Below, one piece after another: positions 17,860-26,570 of a stretch of DNA of 64,000 nucleotides. The notes beneath the pieces are model-generated. The model searched no databases, was not told where the DNA came from, and saw only the letters and a program-made list of their open reading frames with translations. The stretch covers positions 20,566 to 84,565 of the forward strand of contig JAQBPN010000103.1 of assembly GCA_028287505.1 (NCBI GenBank), read 5' to 3'. The stretch is from Fibrobacterota bacterium (GTDB taxonomy: Bacteria > Fibrobacterota > Fibrobacteria > UBA11236). The translations under genes were made by a program, and so were the position numbers. Each line of letters begins with the position of its first letter. Position 1 is the first letter of the stretch.

Positions 17860-18639
17860 TTGATTTCCCCCGGACTGGATCCTGCCCTGCTTTCGAGGCG
17901 CTTTGCAAAGGCCTCGAAGCGCCTTCCCTCGGCGGCGGCAGGGTTATTATGGCTCGGCTTTCTGCTGTCCGCCTGCTCCCTCTTCACCGGTGAAAATGAC
18001 CGCGACGATCCGCCTCCCGCCGACGGGAGTCCGATCGCATTCGGAAATTTCCGGGAAGGGACGACCTGGAAGTATGCCATCCATTGGGTTCGATCGGGAA
18101 ATTGCACCGGCGACAGGATCCGGACCATCCAACTCCAGAAGGTCGTCCCGGAAAACGGCTCCCGCCTGCTCGTCTACAAATGGTCCGATGTCGCAGGGGT
18201 TCCGGATTCGGCGGAGGGCTCGCGTCCCAATTGCGATAGCGTCGGCCTGGGCGATAGATACGATTCAGTCCGCCTTGATTCACTATCCAGGTATGAAATC
18301 CCGGACACGGTCGGCGATGCCAAGGGCTACGGAGACCTGAGGCAGATGTCGTTTTTCCAAATCAAGCGCATCCCCACGGACACGATTGCCATGGCCCTCT
18401 GCGGAGGCGCGGAAGGCAGACTGGTAGGGAAGGTTTTCGTCGAGAGCCGGGACCGGGTCGCCATCATCGATACCACGGCCTGCCTGAACGGATCGGAGGA
18501 CAGCCTTTCCTATTCACGCTACGTGCAGGATATCGGCTTGCTCAGGAAACGCTGGGGCTATCGCGATGAGGGAGTCCTCATCGATTACACCGATATCAGG
18601 CTGCTGGAGTTCGACGGGAGACCCGTCACCGGCGGGTAG
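17860..18639 (+). CDS. Hypothetical lipoprotein
   Basis: A 259-residue frame opening with TTG one base after the stop of the dehydrogenase gene, so probably translationally coupled. The lipobox LLSAC (Cys near residue 39) predicts lipidation, and the N-region before it is unusually long, so the true start may be later. The mature part is a beta-rich domain (FREGTTWKYAIHWVRSGNC) with paired cysteines, reminiscent of small outer-membrane-anchored domains. No family recognised. Position suggests a partner of the dehydrogenase or cytochrome. Confidence 0.65.
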   Translation: MISPGLDPALLSRRFAKASKRLPSAAAGLLWLGFLLSACSLFTGENDRDDPPPADGSPIAFGNFREGTTWKYAIHWVRSGNCTGDRIRTIQLQKVVPENGSRLLVYKWSDVAGVPDSAEGSRPNCDSVGLGDRYDSVRLDSLSRYEIPDTVGDAKGYGDLRQMSFFQIKRIPTDTIAMALCGGAEGRLVGKVFVESRDRVAIIDTTACLNGSEDSLSYSRYVQDIGLLRKRWGYRDEGVLIDYTDIRLLEFDGRPVTGG

Positions 18640-18681
18640 TTTATGCGGCCGGGCTTCCATGACGGAAGCGAAGCGGGCCCG

Positions 18682-20634
18682 TCAGGGCTGGACCAGCACC
18701 CGGTTCAGCGAGAATGCTCCCTTGCGGCTGTCGATCCGTATGGTGTGCACTCCCGCCTCCAGGTGCACGGTGATCGTGGCGGTGTTCCAGGCGGCTCCAG
18801 GGGCCATGTCCATGGGGCTGACCAGCCCTCCCGGAAGGACGGAAATCCCGAGCTGGGAAGCCGCATCGCTCTGGTAGCGGATCTCCAGTTTGTAATCCGC
18901 GGTTGAATCCATTTGCACCTGGTAATCCGCCCAGCTCCCGGGCCCGTTCCAGGTCGTCACCTCATCCAGTTCGGTCCGGTTGGAATCGACCTTCACGTTG
19001 AACGAAGCGCTGTAGGCTTCCGCTTCAAAGCCTCCCGCCAGAGCCCAGGGATGGTAGGCCGTGGAGTTGGCCACGGTGGCGTAGAATTCCTCTTCCATGG
19101 CATGCCAGTTATTGGCGGAGGCGGGAATGTCCACGAAATCATACGGGGCGGGAACCGACAGATCGGCCACCATGGGCGGGGCCTTGAGATTGGCGGAGCG
19201 GGCGTCGGACCATATCTTCGGGTTGAAAAGGAAGGTAGCGGGTCCGAAGTCGCCGTATGAGGAGTAGGCCCAACGGGGGGTGCCCGCGACCTTGCTGAAT
19301 TGCGATCGCAATGCCTCGCCCAGGCGATGGGTCGGGAAAAGGGCGGGGGATTTCCCGGCGAAAGCCGTGTCCCAGAAGTAATCCCTGGCCCATTCGATGA
19401 AACGCGCTTTCTTGGATACCACTGCAAGCGCCAGGGAATCATCCCTATTGAGGTTGCCGTTGTTCGCGCCGAAAATGACCATGCGGTCGGCGATGGTGGG
19501 ATCCAGCAACAGGGCTTCCGCCGCCGTGGTCAGATTGGCGCCGCTGATCAGGACGAGCGGTTTGGCCGCGGTGGCTTTATGGGCTTCCCGGATCAGGAGC
19601 TGGCTGCCCGCGCTGCCGACGGGAACGATGTCCTGGAGGTTTCCCGACCTGGGCCGGGCCAGTTTCCGGGCCGCTCCCGCCACGGGCACCGTGGTCACGC
19701 GCATTCCGCTGTTGCGGGCCAGTTTGATCAAATGTTCGCAATTGGCCATGTTCCATTGGATGGCCGCGTCCCCTGTGTCCTTGGCATAGCTCACTATGGT
19801 CCCGCGCAGGTCCAGATGGCCCATGCTCGCCTTGGCCCACAGGTAGGCTCCATCCACCACGCTGAGGAAGGTGCCGTTCTCGACGATGACGGGATTGGTG
19901 GAGTCCACGCCGGGAATTTCCAGCACGCCGGCGGTGACTTTGAAGGACTGTTTCAATCCCCGCTGCAGCACGGTCTCCCCGGCGTTGGTGCCGGAACCGG
20001 CCGTGAAGGTCACGCCGGATTTCTCCTCCGTGGAGACCAGGGGCTCCAGGCCTTCGAAATACAGGGTATAGGTGCCCGGCGGAATGTTGCCGAACGTGTA
20101 GACGCCGGTGGCCGCGTCCGCCAGCACGGCCCGTTCCAGGCCGCGGATGCGCACCAGGGCGGGACCGGGCACGTCGTCGGAAAACCGCACCCGGCCGGTG
20201 ATGGACCCGACCGGTCTTACCGTCGCGACGGGAAGTTTGAGAATCTTCTCGGCCTTCTCGAACTTGATCAGGACGGCATGGATTTCCTGATCCCGGGACT
20301 CGAGATAATAATCGCCTACGGCCACGGAATCGAACGAAAACCGGCCCAGGGAATCGCAGACCGTGTCCATCATCGATCCGCCGGCCAGGGTGACTCCCAG
20401 CGTGTCCATGGTGGTGGGATCCCGGCCCAGGTAATCGCTGGGCCGCAATTGGATCAGGGCGCCGACCGCCGGCTGGCCGTCTTCGCGCTTGATGACTCCG
20501 CTGACCTTCTTACCCGTTTCAGTGTCGATCCACCCGCCGGCGACCTTCGGGTCTCCGCAAGAGGCCAACGCCAGGATACAGGCCGCCAGCAAAGCGGCCC
20601 ACGCGGCCATCCGTATCGGAAGCAGGGGGTTCAT
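18682..20634 (-). CDS. Lipoprotein with carboxypeptidase-regulatory-like, nucleoside-hydrolase-like and CBM-like domains
   Basis: A 650-residue lipoprotein (lipobox LALASC, Cys26). Residues about 35-135 and 140-215 are Ig-like carboxypeptidase-regulatory domains (SGVIKREDGQPAVGA, GSITGRVRFSDDV). Residues about 245-480 resemble inosine-uridine nucleoside hydrolases (PLVLISGANLTTAAEALLLD), but the Asp-rich calcium motif at the start of that fold is not visible. The C-terminal 130 residues look like a carbohydrate-binding beta-sandwich (WADYQVQMDSTADYKLEIRY). Its start overlaps the stop of the TIGR02147 regulator by four bases. The lipoprotein plus TIGR02147 pairing is typical of Fibrobacter-like genomes. 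Confidence 0.7.
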   Translation of the reverse strand: MNPLLPIRMAAWAALLAACILALASCGDPKVAGGWIDTETGKKVSGVIKREDGQPAVGALIQLRPSDYLGRDPTTMDTLGVTLAGGSMMDTVCDSLGRFSFDSVAVGDYYLESRDQEIHAVLIKFEKAEKILKLPVATVRPVGSITGRVRFSDDVPGPALVRIRGLERAVLADAATGVYTFGNIPPGTYTLYFEGLEPLVSTEEKSGVTFTAGSGTNAGETVLQRGLKQSFKVTAGVLEIPGVDSTNPVIVENGTFLSVVDGAYLWAKASMGHLDLRGTIVSYAKDTGDAAIQWNMANCEHLIKLARNSGMRVTTVPVAGAARKLARPRSGNLQDIVPVGSAGSQLLIREAHKATAAKPLVLISGANLTTAAEALLLDPTIADRMVIFGANNGNLNRDDSLALAVVSKKARFIEWARDYFWDTAFAGKSPALFPTHRLGEALRSQFSKVAGTPRWAYSSYGDFGPATFLFNPKIWSDARSANLKAPPMVADLSVPAPYDFVDIPASANNWHAMEEEFYATVANSTAYHPWALAGGFEAEAYSASFNVKVDSNRTELDEVTTWNGPGSWADYQVQMDSTADYKLEIRYQSDAASQLGISVLPGGLVSPMDMAPGAAWNTATITVHLEAGVHTIRIDSRKGAFSLNRVLVQP

Positions 20635-21461
20635 AGTTTCCCCCCCTGGAGGTCGCTCAAGGGAATGGCGGCGATGGTCAGTTGGTAAACCCTGTCCGGA
20701 TTCTCGTCGCGGCTGACCACTTCCATCAGATGGGCGCGGAAGTCGCGGATCTTGTTGACGACCAGTTCGAAGGTGGCCCGGGAGACCCCCATGGTGGAGG
20801 AGGAAATGGTCCGCTCCTCGGCCCGGCTCCGTTCGAAGGTTTCGATTGCCAATTGCATCATGCGGATCTGCCAGCGGATGACCTGGAAATCCTGCACCGC
20901 AGGCCCGGTGCTGAGCACGGGATCCACCTGCAGGTATTTTCCGTTCTGCCGATCCAGGAAACCCAGTTCCAGCAGGAGCTTCACGGAAGCCTCCGCCTTC
21001 GCGGCCGTGATGGGAGGAGTCACCATTTTGCCGAGGCGCGCGAAATCATCGCCGAAATCGCGCATGGTCACCAGCTCGCGGACCACGCAATGGTGGAACT
21101 CCTGGAAGAACTCGAGCTGGTTCTTCTTGATATGCGGCACGTTCCGGTATTTTTGCAAGGCGAGCATTTTTTCGAAAAAGATGCTCTTCTCGGCCGGAGT
21201 CCTGCCCTGGTTGAAGAATACCAGGCTTTCGAAATACTCCGCTTCCTTTTCCTTGAGCCTGAGCGCCTGGCAAATCTTGATCAAGGTCTTCTGGCTCAGG
21301 TTGCGCTTGCCGTCGATGACGAACTTGAAATAGGAAGAGGAATTGATGCCCGCGCGCTCCGCCAGCAGGCGATAGGAAAAGCCAGGGTGGGTGGCTTTGT
21401 TCCTTTCGTAGTAGTCCTTGAGGAATTGCCGGTAATCGGAGTAGGAGTAGATATCGTTCAT
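20631..21461 (-). CDS. TIGR02147/DUF4423-family transcriptional regulator
   Basis: A 276-residue protein. Residues 1-65 form a helix-turn-helix-like region with the family start YSDYRQFLKDYYERNK and FSYRLLAERAGINSSSYFKF; the rest is the DUF4423 domain (KNQLEFFQEFHHCVVRELV; YLQVDPVLSTGP; RTISSSTMGVSR). The family is strongly enriched in Fibrobacterota and occurs in Bdellovibrio-like bacteria, and is taken to be regulatory. The gene overlaps the downstream lipoprotein gene by four bases and diverges from the FG-GAP/DUF1080 genes, so it may control both sides. Confidence 0.9.
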   Translation of the reverse strand: MNDIYSYSDYRQFLKDYYERNKATHPGFSYRLLAERAGINSSSYFKFVIDGKRNLSQKTLIKICQALRLKEKEAEYFESLVFFNQGRTPAEKSIFFEKMLALQKYRNVPHIKKNQLEFFQEFHHCVVRELVTMRDFGDDFARLGKMVTPPITAAKAEASVKLLLELGFLDRQNGKYLQVDPVLSTGPAVQDFQVIRWQIRMMQLAIETFERSRAEERTISSSTMGVSRATFELVVNKIRDFRAHLMEVVSRDENPDRVYQLTIAAIPLSDLQGGKL

Positions 21462-21838
21462 TGCTGATTCTGTGTCGGTTCTGAATCTAACTCCTGGTCG
21501 TTTTCCGGGCTGTCAGATTTCACGAAAATCGTTCACCCAAAGCAACCCCAAACCTACAAATTCCGTTCTCATTTGAAAACAAAATCGTATCGTGCACGGA
21601 TTATGCCGGAGCTTTGGCGGTATATTGCGAAAGGGAAGGATGCGCGCCTAAAAAGGCCATCTGGACCAAGCCTGCATTGAAGAAATGGGAGTTTTCGCTT
21701 CGAAAACCTCCTGCCCGGGAAGACGGAATCGACGCCGGTCCTGCCGGCGCAACCGCCCTCGGGTTTGGGCTCTTTGATGGCGGTTTTGAGAACAGTGGAA
21801 ACCGGTATCCAGACGGTCCGGAACCCAGAGGAGAGCGC
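21462..21838. promoter_or_regulatory. 377-base divergent regulatory region
   Basis: Region between the TIGR02147 gene and the FG-GAP gene. The half next to the regulator is AT-rich and holds the palindrome at 21565-21580. The half next to the FG-GAP gene has a frame open upstream of ATG 21839, but with no ribosome site or signal peptide. I see no additional gene. Confidence 0.5.
21565..21580. promoter_or_regulatory. Second copy of the 16-bp palindrome, candidate operator
   Basis: GTTCTCATTTGAAAAC differs by one base from the perfect palindrome at 7626-7641. Both lie upstream of exported sugar-cluster genes, and this one sits 104 bases from the TIGR02147 start. Confidence 0.45.
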
Positions 21839-23350
21839 ATGACCCGCATGGACCTGAAGACGATGGGTTTCGCCCTGTCGATTTCCGCCGCGGTCACCCT
21901 CTCGGCCGGCCAGACGACCTTCAAGAAGATCCACATCACCTCCAGCTACATCGGGGAAGGCCCCAGCGTGGCCGACTTCAACAAGGACGGCAAGCCGGAT
22001 CTCGCCGCGGGCAACTCCTGGTTCGAGGGGCCGGGCTTCACGGTCAAGCATAAATTTTCCACCGGCGCCGATACCTACGATCCCGGCAATTCATACGGGT
22101 TCAATTACATGGCTTTGAAGAGCCAGGATCTGAACAAGGACGGATGGCCCGATCTGATCTTCACCCAGGGCGCCGGCTACTCGGCCGTAACCTACTATGA
22201 GAATCCCAAGAACGCGGCCGGGAACTGGAAGTCCGTCACCCTGGAGACGGGAGTGGTCCACGAGACCGCGCAGATGGCGGATATCTTCAAGGACGGGAAA
22301 TACGAGTTCGTGCACACCATGAAGGTGGGAACCGGATTGCGCATCGGGTACAGCACGCCTTCCGACACGACCGACGCCACCAAGACCTGGACCTTCCATC
22401 CCATCAGCGACCCTTCCGTCACCTGGACCAATGAGTTCGAACATGGTCTGGGTGTGGGCGATATCAATTCGGACGGCCGGAATGATATCGTCATGCAGGA
22501 TGCATGGTATGAGCAACCGGCTTCCGTGGCCGGATACCCGCTCTGGATCCGCCACGCTTACGATTTCAGCATGCGGAAGGCCGCCGGGGGGTCGCACATG
22601 TTCGTCTCGGACGTGGACGGCGACGGCGACAGCGATGTGGTGGGCGCCCTGGACGGCCATGGCTGGGGCCTGGCCTGGTTCGAAAACGTCAAGGGGACCG
22701 ACGGACAGATCACTTTCACGCCCCACAAGATCATGGGCACCCGCGCCGAGGAAGCCACCTACGGCGCCGCTTTCTCCCAACTGCATTCCCTGGCCTATTT
22801 CGACGTGGACGGGGACGGCCTCAAGGATATCGTTTCCGGCAAGCGCTGGTGGGCGCATATCCATCCCTACAACAATGATCCGGAGGACAGCGCCACGCCG
22901 GTGCTGTACTGGTTCAAATGCACGCGCGGCGCGACGGGAACCACATTCAAGCCCATCCTGATCGATACCGCTTCCGGTTCCGGCTGCAACCTGGAGACCG
23001 TGGACATGAACGGGGACGGCGTCCAGGACATCGAGGTCAGTTCCAAGGCCGGCACCAACGTCTTTCTGGTGCAACGCAGCGGCAGCGGCATCCTGGCCGC
23101 GCGCGCTCCCAACCTCCGTCCTCTCTTCCTGGAAGTGCAGCCCGACGCCGGGCAGCTTCTGATCGCCATCCGCAGCCTGCAACCCCGGGCCGGGTCCGGA
23201 ACCGCTCTGGTGCTGGACAGCAGGGGGAAGGAGGTCGTCCGGCTCAGGGTGGAGAACCGTCCGGGCCAGCTTTCCGACAAGGCCTTCTGGAACGGCCGGG
23301 ATGCCGCCGGCAAACCGGTGGGCAATGGAACCTATTTCTTTTCGAATTGA
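21839..23350 (+). CDS. Secreted FG-GAP/VCBS-repeat protein with FlgD-like C-terminal domain
   Basis: A 503-residue exported protein from ATG 21839 with AGAGGAGAGC upstream. It carries several FG-GAP/VCBS repeats with calcium-type Asp loops: DFNKDGKPDLAAG, DLNKDGWPDLIF, DINSDGRNDIVMQD, DVDGDGDSDVVG, DVDGDGLKDIVSG and DMNGDGVQDIEV. This fits an integrin-like propeller. The C-terminus (LVLDSRGKEVVRL, WNGRDAAGKPVGNGTYFF) is a FlgD Ig-like sorting domain. The stop overlaps a possible start of the DUF1080 gene. Probably binds polysaccharide or a partner at the surface. Confidence 0.87.
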   Translation: MTRMDLKTMGFALSISAAVTLSAGQTTFKKIHITSSYIGEGPSVADFNKDGKPDLAAGNSWFEGPGFTVKHKFSTGADTYDPGNSYGFNYMALKSQDLNKDGWPDLIFTQGAGYSAVTYYENPKNAAGNWKSVTLETGVVHETAQMADIFKDGKYEFVHTMKVGTGLRIGYSTPSDTTDATKTWTFHPISDPSVTWTNEFEHGLGVGDINSDGRNDIVMQDAWYEQPASVAGYPLWIRHAYDFSMRKAAGGSHMFVSDVDGDGDSDVVGALDGHGWGLAWFENVKGTDGQITFTPHKIMGTRAEEATYGAAFSQLHSLAYFDVDGDGLKDIVSGKRWWAHIHPYNNDPEDSATPVLYWFKCTRGATGTTFKPILIDTASGSGCNLETVDMNGDGVQDIEVSSKAGTNVFLVQRSGSGILAARAPNLRPLFLEVQPDAGQLLIAIRSLQPRAGSGTALVLDSRGKEVVRLRVENRPGQLSDKAFWNGRDAAGKPVGNGTYFFSN

Positions 23351-23361
23351 TGGGAGCGGCT

Positions 23362-24075
23362 ATGTTACCTAGGCTCATACTCGGACTCGCCCTGGGCGTT
23401 CTCGCGCAACAGGCGGGAGCGCAGACCTATCAGCGCATCTTCGACGGCGTTTCCCTGAAAGGCTGGCACCAGACCGGAAAGGGATCCTGGACGGTCGTGG
23501 ACAGCGTTCTGATCGGGACCATGGCCACGGGAAACCCCGAGGGCTATCTCATCAGCGATCTCACCGCCAAGGATTTCTCCCTGCGTCTCAAGTTCATGTG
23601 GGCCAAGGGAAACAGCGGCATCAATTTCCGCAATGAGCAGAAGGGTGACCTGGCCATGGGAATCCAGGTGGATCTCGAAGGCGGCGGGACTTCCGGTTGC
23701 CTTTACGACAACGTGAAGGGAGCCTATGTGGCCAAGAGCGACAGCATCGCCAAATGGTACAAGGCAAACGAGTGGAACGATTTGCTCCTCGACGCCAAGG
23801 GGACCAAGATCATGGTGAGCCTCAACGGCAAGAAGACGGTTGAGTATACGGACGTAGGAGGCCGCAGCGAAGGCGTATTCGCATTCCAGTTCCATGTAGG
23901 CCAGGTCATGGACGTCAGATTCAAGGATATCGAAATGCTCGACTATACGAAACCGGTCTCCCTGGCGGATCCGGCCAGGCCCAGGTCCCGGCGCATAAGC
24001 TCCGGGCGCGCCGGATACGGACATGTCGTCCTGCCGGCGGAAGATCGGGAAGTCAACGGAAAGAGAGTCCGGTAA
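23362..24075 (+). CDS. Secreted DUF1080 protein (3-keto-glycoside hydrolase family)
   Basis: A 237-residue protein with signal peptide LILGLALGVLAQQAGAQ. I chose ATG 23362 (GGGAG eight bases before); ATG 23350, overlapping the upstream stop, is the alternative. The domain is typical DUF1080/3-keto-disaccharide hydrolase: IFDGVSLKGWHQTGKGSW, DFSLRLKFMWAKGNSGINFR, and VRFKDIEM near the end. Enzymes of this lectin-like fold cleave 3-keto-glucosides. It lacks a clear sorting domain, so it may stay in the periplasm. In the context of ThuA and sugar dehydrogenase genes it supplies the cleavage step of a keto-sugar route (inferred). Confidence 0.87.
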   Translation: MLPRLILGLALGVLAQQAGAQTYQRIFDGVSLKGWHQTGKGSWTVVDSVLIGTMATGNPEGYLISDLTAKDFSLRLKFMWAKGNSGINFRNEQKGDLAMGIQVDLEGGGTSGCLYDNVKGAYVAKSDSIAKWYKANEWNDLLLDAKGTKIMVSLNGKKTVEYTDVGGRSEGVFAFQFHVGQVMDVRFKDIEMLDYTKPVSLADPARPRSRRISSGRAGYGHVVLPAEDREVNGKRVR

Positions 24076-24078
24076 TCC

Positions 24079-25716
24079 ATGTTCCACCGCCTTCCCAATT
24101 TGCAGAGATCGAGACTTCAGATGGCAATCCAATCACGGCTTTCCATTCCGGCGGCAATCGGCGCGCGCTTGCTGTTCGCCTGCGCGGCGTTGTCCTTCCT
24201 GATGGGCCCGCCCGCGTCGGCGGCGGTGGATCCGTCCACCTTGGAAGGCAAGGTTCTTTTCGGGTACCAGGGATGGTTCGGATGTCCCGGGACCTGGGGC
24301 GGCAGCTGGAGCCATTGGGGCGGGGGACCTCCCACGGCGGGCAATGTCGCGGTGGATATGTATCCGGACCTGAGCGATTTCAACAAGGCGGATCTGTGCA
24401 CGGCGCCGGGGTTCACCGTAGGGGCCTCGCCGTCATATTTCTTTTCTGCTAGGAACCCGAAAGTCGTCGACATGCATTTCAAGTGGATGCAGGATTACGG
24501 TCTGGACGGCGTGCTGATCCAACGGTTCGTCGGCGATATCCCCGGCCTCAAATCCCAAGGGGACCTGGTCCTGAAGAACATCCTGGCTTCTTCGGCCAAA
24601 TACGGCCGGGTGGTGGCGATTGAATACGATGTCACCGGTTCCAATTTCAGCACCTGGAGCAAGAACATCCAGGACGATTGGAAATACCTGGTGGATCAGA
24701 TCAAGATCACCAATCAGGCGAACTATCTGCACCATAAAGGAAAGCCGCTGGTTTCGGTTTGGGGCGTCGGCCTGAATGAATCCCGCAATCCTCCCACCAA
24801 CCCCGCCGAGGCCCTGGCCCTGGTCGACTGGTTCCACACCGGGGCGACCGCTCCTTATCAAGCCAGTATCATGGGAGGCGTGCCGCGGGGTTTCCGCACC
24901 TTGAACGGGGATGCCCGCACCGACCCCGCCTGGCTCAACGTGTACAAGGCCATGGACGCGGTGCAACCCTGGAATATCGGCCGTTACAGCGCCGTCTCCC
25001 AGATAAAAACCACCTTCAAGACCACAGCCGCCGCGGATCAGAAATGGCTCAACGACGCGGGCGTGCTCTACATGCCTTCCATCTTCCCGGGTTATTCCCA
25101 ATCCAACGCCATTCGCCCCACCAAAAAGCCGAACGAGATCCCGCGCATGGGCGGCGATTTCATCTGGCAGCAGGCGATGGCGGCCAAGAGCGCCGGAGCG
25201 GGGGCCGTCAAAATCGCCATGTTCGACGAGGTCAATGAGGCCACGGCCATGTTCAAGGTGGTTTCCAAGCGCAGCGAGGCGCCTTCCCAGGGGTATTGGC
25301 TCGCTCTCGATGGCGACGGGAAGGACCTTCCCAGCGATTGGTATCTGAGGCTGTCTTCGGAAATCACCCAGATCACCCATGGCGCGAAAACGGCTTCCGA
25401 TGTCATCCCCATCAAGCCCGAGGATCCGTTTACCCTGGCAATCCAGCGCGGGAATGTCCAGGCTGCGGGCAAAAGGCTGCAATGGAACCGGGTCGCGGAT
25501 GGAATCCGTTTCCAGCTGGGCGGATACACGGGGACGGTGACGATCAGCGATATGCGCGGATCCCGCGTGCGGACGCTGAACGTGGTCGCGGGATCCGCAA
25601 CCTGGGATTCGCGCGACGCGGGCCAGGCCATGGTTCCCGCCGGACTCTATCTGGCGCGAGTCGAGGGCGGAGCGGACGCCGCGATTGAGAATGCGATGAT
25701 TCCCGTTTCCAGGTAG
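24079..25716 (+). CDS. Secreted glycoside hydrolase family 71/99-like protein
   Basis: A protein of up to 545 residues; the signal peptide (LLFACAALSFLMGPPASAA) fits a start at ATG 24121 as well as 24079. The core has the GH71/99-like signatures GYQGWFGCPGTWGG, WMQDYGLDGVLIQRFVG, VVAIEYDVTGSNF, KPLVSVWGVGLNE and AVKIAMFDEVNEATAMF, the last carrying likely acid/base residues. Relatives act on alpha-mannan or alpha-1,3-glucan; the true substrate is unknown. The end (YTGTVTISDMRGSRV, VPAGLYLARV) is a sorting-type domain. It follows the DUF1080 gene by three bases and probably shares its transcript. Confidence 0.85.
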   Translation: MFHRLPNLQRSRLQMAIQSRLSIPAAIGARLLFACAALSFLMGPPASAAVDPSTLEGKVLFGYQGWFGCPGTWGGSWSHWGGGPPTAGNVAVDMYPDLSDFNKADLCTAPGFTVGASPSYFFSARNPKVVDMHFKWMQDYGLDGVLIQRFVGDIPGLKSQGDLVLKNILASSAKYGRVVAIEYDVTGSNFSTWSKNIQDDWKYLVDQIKITNQANYLHHKGKPLVSVWGVGLNESRNPPTNPAEALALVDWFHTGATAPYQASIMGGVPRGFRTLNGDARTDPAWLNVYKAMDAVQPWNIGRYSAVSQIKTTFKTTAAADQKWLNDAGVLYMPSIFPGYSQSNAIRPTKKPNEIPRMGGDFIWQQAMAAKSAGAGAVKIAMFDEVNEATAMFKVVSKRSEAPSQGYWLALDGDGKDLPSDWYLRLSSEITQITHGAKTASDVIPIKPEDPFTLAIQRGNVQAAGKRLQWNRVADGIRFQLGGYTGTVTISDMRGSRVRTLNVVAGSATWDSRDAGQAMVPAGLYLARVEGGADAAIENAMIPVSR

Positions 25717-25721
25717 ATCGA

Positions 25722-26348
25722 TCAGGAGCCGGAAAGGGATTGCAGCATTGCAAGTCCTTCCGGCCAGTCCCCCAAACCGCTTTCCGAATTGATGTGGCCA
25801 ATCGCGCCCGCTTCTTCCAGGCGGCTGCCCCAGGCTTGGGAGCAGGCCCGTGAGAATTCCGGTCCCGCATAAGGATCATCGCTGCTGGCCACGACCAGGG
25901 TGGGGAAGGGTAAGGCTGCCATGGGAGCGGGGGCGAAACCAATCGCGCCTGTCGGGAATACCGGGCCCGACGGATCCACGGGCGCCACCAGGAAGGCGGC
26001 GCGTATGCGGGACAGGGAACGGGGCGGCGCGATCGCCGCCCAATGGGCCACAACCAGGCAAGCCAGGCTGTGCGCGATCAAAACGATTGCGGGACCGGAT
26101 CCATCCACCGCTTTTTCCAGGGTCTCCACCCAGATTTCCCGGATCGGATGTTCCCATTCGCTTTGCTGCACGCGCCGGAATGCGGGATGGTTCGCCTCCC
26201 ACCGGGTCTGCCAATGCCCCGGGCCCGAGTTTCCGTAGCCGGGAAGGATCAGGTATTCCAATCCGGGAATTGAGGCGTTTTTTTTCGTGGCATCGGTTCG
26301 CATTCCCTCCAAGATATTTTCATGGAACTCCGCTGCCAATCCCTCCAT
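25722..26348 (-). CDS. RBBP9/YdeN-family serine hydrolase
   Basis: A 208-residue cytosolic alpha/beta-hydrolase from ATG 26348, which has AAAAGG five bases upstream; ATG 26303 is an alternative. Family features: LILPGYGNSGPGHWQTRWE, the elbow LIAHSLACLVVAHW with nucleophile Ser, the acid in VVASSDDPYAG, and the catalytic His in GHINSESGLGDWPEG. The substrate is unknown for most bacterial members. It is convergent with the GH71/99-like gene with a five-base gap. Confidence 0.9.
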   Translation of the reverse strand: MEGLAAEFHENILEGMRTDATKKNASIPGLEYLILPGYGNSGPGHWQTRWEANHPAFRRVQQSEWEHPIREIWVETLEKAVDGSGPAIVLIAHSLACLVVAHWAAIAPPRSLSRIRAAFLVAPVDPSGPVFPTGAIGFAPAPMAALPFPTLVVASSDDPYAGPEFSRACSQAWGSRLEEAGAIGHINSESGLGDWPEGLAMLQSLSGS

Positions 26349-26570
26349 GGATGCCTTTTCCCCAAAGCCCGGCGATTTTTCAACCGACCAGTCAGGATGA
26401 GGTCCGGATTGAGTCAAAGCCGGTTTGCAAAGCTTCCCGGTTTCCAGGTCAAAAATGCGGCAAATCGTAACCGGCCGGGAACGAACCTGGTATCTTCGCA
26501 TCATCCCGGCTGTCTAATCTTTGCAGCGCGCAGCCCCCGTCGCATAGGCGGGATGGATTCTGAGGACAAG

